A stretch of 12,074 nucleotides of DNA from Thioploca sp. (GTDB taxonomy: Bacteria; Pseudomonadota; Gammaproteobacteria; Beggiatoales; Beggiatoaceae): assembly GCA_011371325.1 (NCBI GenBank), contig DRQV01000053.1, positions 1 through 12,074 of the forward strand, given 5' to 3'. This document shows positions 6,330 through 12,074 of the stretch, piece after piece (position 1 is the first letter of the stretch; the number at the start of each line of letters is the position of its first letter). The translations under genes and the position numbers were made by a program. The notes beneath the pieces were generated by a model. That model was not told the DNA's origin. It saw nothing but the letters and a program-made list of their open reading frames with translations, and did no database searches.

Positions 6330-7530
6330 AGCAGAAACTAAGTTGGCTCGAGCTAGAACCAAGTTAATCATGGATAAGCCATTTTTAGGAGCGTTAGTTC
6401 TGCGTTTGCATAGTAGAGCTGCTAAACCCAAATGGTGTCAAACCACTGCTACCGATGCCAAAAGTTTTTATTATAATGTTGAGTATATAGAAGCTTTAAA
6501 TGTACAAGAAATTCAATTTGTGTTAGCTCATGAAGCATTGCATTGTGCATTGTCTCACTTTGCTAGGAGGCAACATCGCAATAAACAGCGTTGGGATTTG
6601 GCTTGTGACTATGCAATTAATCCCATCTTATTAGAAGAAGGTTTGCAATCACCACCAGGAGTGTGGATTCCAGAGGATTACCTAGGCATGACTGCGGAAG
6701 AAATTTATCCGTTGATAGAGCCTAATAATTCTGATGAACCTATGGATAAGCATGTATATGACGATCAAAAGCCAGCAGACAATCAAGGCAGTGATCTGGA
6801 AGAACGAAATCCAAATCAAGATGAAACTAAAGAAGCTGATTCCACTCCAACGAATGAAAAACAGCCCGAAGCTTCGCAGCCACCACCACTTACCGATATG
6901 GAAAAACAAAATCTGGATACTCAATGGCAACAACGTTTAGCTGGTGCAACTCAACAAGCCATGCAAGCTGGCAAACTCGGTGGAACTATGGCTCGGATGG
7001 TAGAATATTTCTTACAACCTCAATTACCTTGGCGGATGTTATTAGTACGATATATATCTGTTACAGCTCGAAATGACTACAGTTATATGCGACCTTCAAA
7101 ACGAGAAGGAACAGCAATCTTTCCGAGTCATCATAGTGAACAATTAAATATTGTGGTAGCGTTGGATACTAGTGGTTCTATTCATGATGAAGAAATTGCT
7201 CAATGTGTAGCGGAAATCGACGCAATCAAAGGTCAGATGCGAGCTAAAATTATTTTATTGGCTTGTGATGCAGAAATGGCTAAAGATAGTCCATGGACTT
7301 ATGAACCTTGGGAAGAGTTTGTGCCACCACGTAAATTTATCGGTGGAGGTGGTACTTCTTTTAAACCAGTGTTTGAATATGTTGATAAGGAAATGCAACC
7401 GCCGGATTTATTGATTTATTTTACCGATGCGGATGGTGACTTTCCAAACCAGATACCTTATTATCCTATAATTTGGTTGGTAAAAGGTAAAAAGCCAGTT
7501 CCTTGGGGACAAAGAATTCAGTTAAATTGA
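6322..7530 (+). CDS. Metallopeptidase-like / VWA-like (DUF2201-type) protein
   Basis: The 402-residue protein has two domains. The N-terminal part (about 5-130) matches the putative metallopeptidase domain of DUF2201 proteins, with a zinc-type HEALH at 70-74 (AHEALHCALSH) and ACDYAIN at 94-100, where D96 may be a third ligand. An acidic, Pro/Gln-rich, probably disordered linker spans about 134-195. The C-terminal VWA-like domain (about 273-400) has a complete metal-ion-dependent adhesion site: DTSGS at 282-286, T345 in GGGGTSF, and D369 in FTDADGD. No signal peptide or membrane helix is seen, so it should be cytosolic like its ATPase. Its start overlaps the ATPase end by 8 bp in another frame, with GGAG at 6306-6309 about 12 bases upstream. 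In related MoxR-VWA systems the VWA protein binds substrate and the ATPase drives remodelling. Whether the HExxH site cleaves proteins is not known. Confidence 0.9.
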   Translation: MNEAETKLARARTKLIMDKPFLGALVLRLHSRAAKPKWCQTTATDAKSFYYNVEYIEALNVQEIQFVLAHEALHCALSHFARRQHRNKQRWDLACDYAINPILLEEGLQSPPGVWIPEDYLGMTAEEIYPLIEPNNSDEPMDKHVYDDQKPADNQGSDLEERNPNQDETKEADSTPTNEKQPEASQPPPLTDMEKQNLDTQWQQRLAGATQQAMQAGKLGGTMARMVEYFLQPQLPWRMLLVRYISVTARNDYSYMRPSKREGTAIFPSHHSEQLNIVVALDTSGSIHDEEIAQCVAEIDAIKGQMRAKIILLACDAEMAKDSPWTYEPWEEFVPPRKFIGGGGTSFKPVFEYVDKEMQPPDLLIYFTDADGDFPNQIPYYPIIWLVKGKKPVPWGQRIQLN

Positions 7531-7620
7531 TAATATGACAATTAAAAACAATTTATCAAAACTATACAGCACATTTCCTAATTGTACCGAATAAGTATAA
7601 TAAGTTTTGGAAATTAATAT
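7531..7620. other. Intergenic region between the VWA gene and the sensor gene
   Basis: These 90 bp hold TTGATAA (7527-7533, overlapping the VWA stop) and its complement TTATCAA (7553-7559), with a 19-base spacer. That could be a weak stem but has no T run. Further on are TATAAT (7596-7601), with only a poor -35 match upstream (TTTCCT at 7574-7579), and GGAAA (7609-7613) eight bases before the ATG, a plausible weak ribosome-binding site. The sensor gene may therefore have its own promoter. Confidence 0.35.
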
Positions 7621-9759
7621 ATGAATATTATGAATAATAAGACATTTAGCATAAAAGTTATTTTATGGTTTTTCATGATAATTATTGTGATAACTTTATT
7701 GTCTATTGCTATCATATTTATAAAACAACAAAATAAATTACAAAATGAATTAATTTATTCTAATTTACAACAGGTTACAATAAATTTTGCCCAACATTTG
7801 GATCAAGAAATAGAATTAGCTGAACATAGTGTACGTAGATTAAAAGGATATATACCAATTTTAGATATGAATGTTGAAGAAAAAGTGACATTTTTACAAA
7901 ATATGATGGCGAATAATTTACAATTTAATAGTAATCATTATAGTAATTATATTGCTTTTGAAACCAACAAAGCCACCAAATATTTTAATAAAAGAGGAAA
8001 ATTATTGCTTGCTCATAAAAATATTTCTTTGCTTGATACGGTAAGATATAACAAACCACAACATGTAATTCATAAATCAATCAATAGTTTAAACTATTCC
8101 AATGATCCTAGAAAATCTTGGTATTATTTAAGTAAACATACTCCAGATATACAAATTACTCCTATTTATTTTGATAATGATTATACCAAGACAACTTTAA
8201 TTAGTATTAGTCAAGGTTTATATGAATATCAAACTTTTGAAGGGGTAGTTGGAGTCAGCATTTTAATAGATACATTTTTTGAAGATATAGAAAACAAACG
8301 ATTTGGTGATACTGGTTATATGTTTTTAGTTGATTATAATGAAGGTATAGTTTTAAGTAGAACTAATGATACTAGATTTGTGAATGCTCCAGAACGTCAA
8401 ATAAATAATTTATATACTGAAAATACCAGCATGTCATTTTGGAAAAACGTGATTAATGAAGATACTCCTTATTTGGAAGTAGCAAATACTGATGATGAAC
8501 TTTATACCTTGTCTTCTAAAAAACTAGTCAGTTTGCCTTGGACTTTAATAAGCTATCAAAGAACATCCGAAATTAAAAATGGTTCAGAATCTAATTCTTG
8601 GTATTTGATAACCATGGTTGGGTTTGCAATTTTATTGTTAATAATTCTAATGTTGATACTGTTTAAACTTTTAATTTCTCCATTACGGATTTTACAACAA
8701 TCAATCAAAAATTTTGCTAAATCTAATCATAATTTTACTATTTCATCTCGAGCTGTTATCGAATTGCAAATTTTAGCTACTGAATTTAAATCGCTAGTAA
8801 CTAAAATTACGAAAATTAATCATGAAAAAAATGAATGTATAAAACGGTTACAACATACACTAACAACTAATTCTGAGCAAGAAAAAAAATTAGAACAATA
8901 TCAAACTAAATTAACAAAACTCCATAATAAAACAAAAGTTTTTCAAACTGATTTAGAAAAATCTCATTTAGAAATTCAGAAAGCTAGAGTAAAAATTCAA
9001 AAATATAAATTAGATTCTAAACGAGCCAAAATACAAACTCGTTCTGCTGATCAAACTAAAACTCAATTTTTAGCTAATATGGGACTTGAACTGCGTACCC
9101 CAATGAATGCAATTATTGGCTATACTGAAATGTTACAAGAGGATGCTAAAGAGATTGAACAAAATGAATTTCTGTTAGATTTACAAAAAATCCATGGAGC
9201 AAGCTTTCACTTATTAGATTTGATTAATAATTTATTTGACATGTCACAAATCGAATCAAGCCAGTTAGATTTATATTTGGAAACTTTTGATATAGCTCCA
9301 ATGATTCAAGATGTTGTAGCAACAGTTTCTCCATTATTAGAAAAACGTTCTAATATTTTAAAGGTTAGTTGCGATCCAGCATTGGGAACTATGTCAGCCG
9401 ATTTAACTAAAGTTCGTCAAAATTTAATTAATTTATTAAGTAATGCCAACAAATTTTCCAAACAAAGCACAATTTCGTTAGATGTTAACCGAGAAGAAAT
9501 AGATGGAATCGATTGGATTATATTTCATGTTCTTGATCAAGGCATTGGAATGACCCAAGAGCAAATTGATAAATTGTTTCAAGCCTTTGCTCAATTTGAA
9601 ATGGAATTATCTTCAAGTGGTCATAGCAACTTAAGTCTAGCGGTAACCAAACAATTTTGCCAAATTATGGGCGGAGATATTTTTGTTGAAAGTCAATTTG
9701 GCCAAGGTAGCACTTTTATTATGCGGCTTCCAGCTCATGTTACTCCAGTAGGTAAATAA
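7621..9759 (+). CDS. Membrane dCache sensor histidine kinase-like protein, probable pseudokinase
   Basis: The 712-residue protein has one membrane helix at about 11-35, a large extracytoplasmic sensor of double-Cache type (about 36-318, with DPRKSWYY near 162), a second helix at about 327-352, a HAMP-like segment and a long coiled coil (about 395-475), then a kinase body (about 480-706). The phosphorylation site that usually reads SHELRTP is GLELRTP: L489 replaces the catalytic His (codon CTT at 9085-9087; CAT would be His). The N box (N604, N608) and G1 (DQGIGM, 639-644) are present, but the G2 glycine loop is GHSNLSLA at 667-674 instead of GGTGLGLA, and the ATP lid is about one residue shorter. 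No receiver or output domain follows. The frame is open and otherwise well conserved. It probably cannot autophosphorylate and may signal by binding a partner, or it may be decaying. A start at M4 (7630) is also possible. Confidence 0.92.
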   Translation: MNIMNNKTFSIKVILWFFMIIIVITLLSIAIIFIKQQNKLQNELIYSNLQQVTINFAQHLDQEIELAEHSVRRLKGYIPILDMNVEEKVTFLQNMMANNLQFNSNHYSNYIAFETNKATKYFNKRGKLLLAHKNISLLDTVRYNKPQHVIHKSINSLNYSNDPRKSWYYLSKHTPDIQITPIYFDNDYTKTTLISISQGLYEYQTFEGVVGVSILIDTFFEDIENKRFGDTGYMFLVDYNEGIVLSRTNDTRFVNAPERQINNLYTENTSMSFWKNVINEDTPYLEVANTDDELYTLSSKKLVSLPWTLISYQRTSEIKNGSESNSWYLITMVGFAILLLIILMLILFKLLISPLRILQQSIKNFAKSNHNFTISSRAVIELQILATEFKSLVTKITKINHEKNECIKRLQHTLTTNSEQEKKLEQYQTKLTKLHNKTKVFQTDLEKSHLEIQKARVKIQKYKLDSKRAKIQTRSADQTKTQFLANMGLELRTPMNAIIGYTEMLQEDAKEIEQNEFLLDLQKIHGASFHLLDLINNLFDMSQIESSQLDLYLETFDIAPMIQDVVATVSPLLEKRSNILKVSCDPALGTMSADLTKVRQNLINLLSNANKFSKQSTISLDVNREEIDGIDWIIFHVLDQGIGMTQEQIDKLFQAFAQFEMELSSSGHSNLSLAVTKQFCQIMGGDIFVESQFGQGSTFIMRLPAHVTPVGK

Positions 9760-9849
9760 TTTTAGGTTTAAATTTGATATGATTTTGTTTCAAAAATTTA
9801 AATATTATTAACAATATCTTTTTGCGTAACTTCATTAGTGAAGATATAA
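9760..9849. terminator. Convergent intergenic region with weak stem-loops
   Basis: This 90-bp gap lies between two convergent genes and should hold transcription terminators. Candidates are an AT-only inverted repeat TTTAAATTT (9767-9775) / AAATTTAAA (9794-9802), and ATATCTT (9814-9820) / AAGATAT (9841-9847) with an alternative inner stem CTTCA-TTAG-TGAAG (9830-9843). None has a G+C-rich stem followed by a clean T run, so the terminator call is tentative. Confidence 0.25.
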
Positions 9850-10443
9850 TTAATCTAGCCATCCATTTAACTTGTTATGAACTTCTTTAATACCCGTCTT
9901 TTTCAAAGCAGAAAACAATTGTACACTAATATCAATAGATGAATTCGACAAATATTTTGTCACTTGTTGTAAGGTTACAATTCCTTTATTACGACTGATT
10001 TTATCGGATTTAGTTAATAATATATGACCAGGCATATTAAAAGCACGACACCATTCTAACATTTGTTGATCAAATTTTGTCAATGGGTGACGTACATCCA
10101 TCATTAAGACTAGACCATGTAAATTGCTACGAGTTTGTAGATAATTGGCTAGAAATTTTTGCCATTTATCTTTAACTGATTTAGATACTTTAGCAAACCC
10201 ATATCCTGGCAAATCTACTAAATACCGATTTTCATTTAACTGAAAGAAAATAATCTGTTGGGTACGACCAGGGGTTTTACTAGTACGGGCTAGACTTTTT
10301 TGATCGGTAATTGCATTAATTGCACTAGATTTACCAGCGTTAGAACGTCCAGCAAAAGCCACTTCAAATCCATCATATTTTGGAAGGTGTTCCATTTTAT
10401 CAGCACTAAGTAAATAGCTGGCTTGTCGATATATTGATTTCAT
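9850..10443 (-). CDS. engB: Ribosome biogenesis GTP-binding protein EngB (YihA/YsxC)
   Basis: EngB is a small GTPase needed for assembly of the large ribosomal subunit and essential in the bacteria where it has been tested. The 197-residue protein carries all five G motifs: G1 GRSNAGKSS at 32-40, G2 in the SKTPGRTQQ loop (55-63, T57), G3 DLPGYG at 77-82, G4 TKSD at 144-147 and G5 SAL at 178-180. The length is close to E. coli YihA (210), with a slightly shorter C-terminus. It is cytosolic, acting on the ribosome. It is 50 bp downstream of the DUF302 gene on the same strand, with a stem-loop in the gap ending only six bases before its ATG. No Shine-Dalgarno is recognisable. The G motifs leave no real alternative identity. 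Confidence 0.97.
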   Translation of the reverse strand: MKSIYRQASYLLSADKMEHLPKYDGFEVAFAGRSNAGKSSAINAITDQKSLARTSKTPGRTQQIIFFQLNENRYLVDLPGYGFAKVSKSVKDKWQKFLANYLQTRSNLHGLVLMMDVRHPLTKFDQQMLEWCRAFNMPGHILLTKSDKISRNKGIVTLQQVTKYLSNSSIDISVQLFSALKKTGIKEVHNKLNGWLD

Positions 10444-10449
10444 ATTGTC

Positions 10450-10474
10450 AACCGTTCGAACTAGCTGAACGGTT
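10450..10474. terminator. Perfect 8-bp stem-loop between the DUF302 gene and engB
   Basis: AACCGTTC (10450-10457) and GAACGGTT (10467-10474) are perfect inverted repeats with a 9-base loop. On the plus strand the stem runs into TTTATAATT (10473-10476 are T), giving a terminator-like shape in the antisense direction. On the minus strand, the coding direction, it is followed by GACAAT and the engB ATG rather than a T run. It could be an imperfect terminator after the DUF302 gene, an RNA structure affecting engB translation, or a protein-binding site. Confidence 0.45.
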
Positions 10475-10493
10475 TTATAATTAATAGAATAAG

Positions 10494-11114
10494 TTAAAAT
10501 TCGCCGTGTGAAGCACCTTCCATAATTTTAAGCAGAGTATCTCTTACTTTAAGAGCTCCAGCTTTTAGTTTTGGTGGCAATTCTTTACCGCCATGAATCA
10601 TTAAATCAAGATTCATAGAATATAACCATAATTTACCTTGTTGATCTTCAACAACTGAAATACGGCATGGCATAAAAGCGGTATAGGCATTATTATGTTC
10701 GGCCATCTGCACACCTACTTTAACATCACAAAAAGATAAAAAACTAACATGGCGATAAGGATTACCAGTAACAGCTTCAACTTGTTTGTAAAAAGGCGAT
10801 TCGCCAACGAATAAAAGCCCATAATTGGTAGCTAAACTTTTTAATGATTCGGTTACATCCTCAACACTTATATCTTCATCAACTGGAACTTTCCATACCA
10901 TTGCATCGCCTGGGTCTTTATTTACCATAAATTTTTTGGCAAAATCTGCATAGACTTCCATAGCTTTGGGATCTAATTCTGACATTAAATTTTTAACATC
11001 ATCAATGTTCATACCTGCTTCGGATAATATTCCGTTGATTTTGCTATATCCAATTCCAGCACAAGTAACGGCAATTAAACCAATAATTGCTAAAATATTT
11101 ACAATAAATCTCAT
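10494..11114 (-). CDS. DUF302 domain protein with N-terminal membrane anchor or signal
   Basis: The 206-residue protein starts with a hydrophobic segment (about 3-22), a signal peptide or single membrane anchor; AVTC at 15-18 is not a good lipobox. A helical stretch (about 26-65) precedes the DUF302 domain (about 70-200). Recognisable family features are AMVWKVPV (71-78), C129 in LSFCD, C150 in FMPCRISV, and the C-terminal MIHGG...LPP and VRDTLLKIMEGA stretches. The function of DUF302 is not established. I associate this membrane-anchored form with sulfur-oxidising gammaproteobacteria, where it is common, but this is recollection and no sulfur gene lies here. The two cysteines could bind a ligand or metal. 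It has the only strong Shine-Dalgarno in the window (AAGGAG, nine bases before the ATG), which fixes the start and suggests higher expression. Confidence 0.85.
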   Translation of the reverse strand: MRFIVNILAIIGLIAVTCAGIGYSKINGILSEAGMNIDDVKNLMSELDPKAMEVYADFAKKFMVNKDPGDAMVWKVPVDEDISVEDVTESLKSLATNYGLLFVGESPFYKQVEAVTGNPYRHVSFLSFCDVKVGVQMAEHNNAYTAFMPCRISVVEDQQGKLWLYSMNLDLMIHGGKELPPKLKAGALKVRDTLLKIMEGASHGEF

Positions 11115-11123
11115 TAAATAAAT

Positions 11124-11129
11124 CTCCTT
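11124..11129 (-). promoter_or_regulatory. Shine-Dalgarno of the DUF302 gene
   Basis: AAGGAG on the minus strand lies nine bases before the ATG at 11114. It decides this start and is notable because most other genes in the window have no match of this quality. Confidence 0.85.
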
Positions 11130-11188
11130 TTAGATAAGGTTAATATATGAGTGAAGAATTACATGATATATGGTATTTTCCTGAATGA

Positions 11189-11221
11189 ATTATAGCGAAT
11201 TAAATTAATAATTGCTATAAT
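11189..11221. promoter_or_regulatory. Inverted repeat covering a candidate -10 of the DUF302 gene
   Basis: ATTATAGC (11189-11196) and GCTATAAT (11214-11221) form a perfect 8-bp inverted repeat with a 17-base spacer, extended inward by AATT/AATT with a one-base bulge. On the minus strand the left arm reads GCTATAAT, containing a TATAAT (11194-11189) that would give a leader of about 68 bases to the DUF302 ATG. The -35 region is poor. It may be a promoter/operator; a weak terminator for the upstream glycosyltransferase is also possible, though no T run follows. Confidence 0.35.
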
Positions 11222-11296
11222 CCCAATATACAGGGCATTATAATATCACATTAATAATTCATAATACCAACTAAAAATTGTTAAAATTTCAGAATA

Positions 11297-12074
11297 TTAT
11301 TCATCGCAATAGTATATAGAAGTATGATTAATAGTAAAATTTTCTAATGATTTAGTCAAATTAGGATTGTAAAAAGGGTCATTTTCTAATATTGTTCCCC
11401 AACGTTGCCGCATATAAGATGTTTCAATTTGCAAACGAGTCTGTTTAGCAGTAGTATTATCTAAACCTCGAGTCTTAGATTCATGATGGTATAAAGTAAC
11501 TTGTGGTAATACTACATTCCGAAAACCTTGGTCTAATAATCTTAAACAAAAATCAACATCATTGAAGGCAATTGATAAATTTTCATCAAAACCAGATTTC
11601 CATAATTTACGTTCCACCATTAAGCAAGCTCCTGTAATAGCAGAGTAATTAGATACTACTGCTAAACGATTATAATAGCCATTACTTTCAACGGGAAAAT
11701 GTTTATGACTATGATTAGCAATTCCACCAATCCCACAAATTAACCCGGCATGTTGGATGGTATTATCATGTTGATATAATAATTTACAGCCTACAGCTCC
11801 AATTTCAGGATGTTGAGCAAATCCAATCATCTCTTGTAACCAATTAGTCGGCTCAATAATTTCAGTATCATTGTTTAATAGTAAAATAATTTCCCCTTTA
11901 GCTTGTTGAACTCCATAATTAACTAATTTAGAAAAGTTAAAAGCAATAGCATATTTAAATACTTTGCAAATTGCCTGATATTTAGTTAATAATTGTAAAG
12001 TTTCTGGTTCTGTGCTGCCATTATCAATTATAATAATTTCCCAGTTTGAATAGCTAGTAAGTTTAGTAATAGAA
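11297..12074 (-). CDS. Glycosyltransferase family 2, 3' part (5' end beyond the window)
   Basis: The frame is open to the right edge of the window: 81 further codons lie upstream of the first internal Met at 11830, and they encode classic family 2 sequence, so that Met is not the start. The 258 visible residues include the nucleotide-binding strand IIIIDNGSTE (about 13-22), the metal-binding DXD-like LLLNNDTE (about 64-71, D69), ITGACLMVER (about 146-155) and FNDVDFCLRL (about 170-179), the usual acceptor/catalytic region, followed by YHHESKTRG. This fits an inverting GT-A enzyme of the rhamnosyltransferase/RfbN-like group, often found in O-antigen or capsule clusters and often as one domain of a multi-domain glycosyltransferase. 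The sugar and acceptor cannot be told. The protein ends about 55 residues after YHHESK, so this is its true C-terminus. It is separated from the DUF302 gene by 182 bp and probably belongs to a polysaccharide cluster to the right. Confidence 0.92.
   Translation of the reverse strand, partial: SITKLTSYSNWEIIIIDNGSTEPETLQLLTKYQAICKVFKYAIAFNFSKLVNYGVQQAKGEIILLLNNDTEIIEPTNWLQEMIGFAQHPEIGAVGCKLLYQHDNTIQHAGLICGIGGIANHSHKHFPVESNGYYNRLAVVSNYSAITGACLMVERKLWKSGFDENLSIAFNDVDFCLRLLDQGFRNVVLPQVTLYHHESKTRGLDNTTAKQTRLQIETSYMRQRWGTILENDPFYNPNLTKSLENFTINHTSIYYCDE

Noticed and set aside
6234..6940. ORFs on both strands overlapping the ATPase/VWA genes
   Set aside because: They lie in other frames of two genes with clear catalytic motifs and have no motifs of their own.
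7535..7594. A 19-codon ORF (starts MTIKNNLS) between the VWA gene and the sensor
   Set aside because: It has no ribosome-binding site of its own, no recognisable motif, and ORFs this short are expected by chance.

Overview
The window is AT-rich throughout (about two thirds A+T by eye) and densely coding. The gene set points to a gammaproteobacterium. MoeB, Ung, EngB and a ComF/GntX-type protein are close to gammaproteobacterial forms. A pentapeptide-repeat protein with an EHL-ILKQG-WNQW leader, a DUF302 protein of a type I associate with sulfur oxidisers, and large REC-PAS-GGDEF-EAL and dCache-kinase proteins resemble what is common in Thiotrichales/Beggiatoa-like bacteria. The order-level placement is an inference from memory of families, not a measurement. 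Most of it looks like ordinary chromosome; I see no phage, transposase, integrase, CRISPR array, tRNA or rRNA.

Layout. Positions 65-673 (minus): pentapeptide-repeat protein with 31 repeats in unbroken register. 830-1549 (minus): ComF-family phosphoribosyltransferase, divergent from ung (1566-2234, plus) with only 16 bp between the start codons. 2309-3049 (plus): moeB, then 7 bp later a REC-PAS-GGDEF-EAL protein (3057-5174). 5286-7530 (plus): a two-gene unit of a MoxR-type AAA+ ATPase and a protein combining an HExxH metallopeptidase-like domain with a VWA-like domain, overlapping by 8 bp. 7621-9759 (plus): a membrane dCache sensor with a histidine-kinase body that lacks the phospho-accepting His and the G2 glycines. 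Then three minus-strand genes: engB (9850-10443), a DUF302 protein (10494-11114), and the 3' end of a family 2 glycosyltransferase (11297-12074), which runs off the right edge.

How the parts may work together. The MoxR/VWA pair is a self-contained candidate chaperone/remodelling system with all catalytic motifs present. It is flanked by two signalling proteins on the same strand: a response regulator with an intact GGDEF domain but a degenerate EAL domain, and a membrane sensor that has probably lost kinase activity. Neither has an obvious partner in the window. The pseudokinase is the most unusual item here. Several genes have no recognisable Shine-Dalgarno sequence, and moeB and the ATPase gene each have a TGn-extended -10 just before the ATG, suggesting leaderless or near-leaderless mRNAs. 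The remaining genes look like unrelated housekeeping functions.
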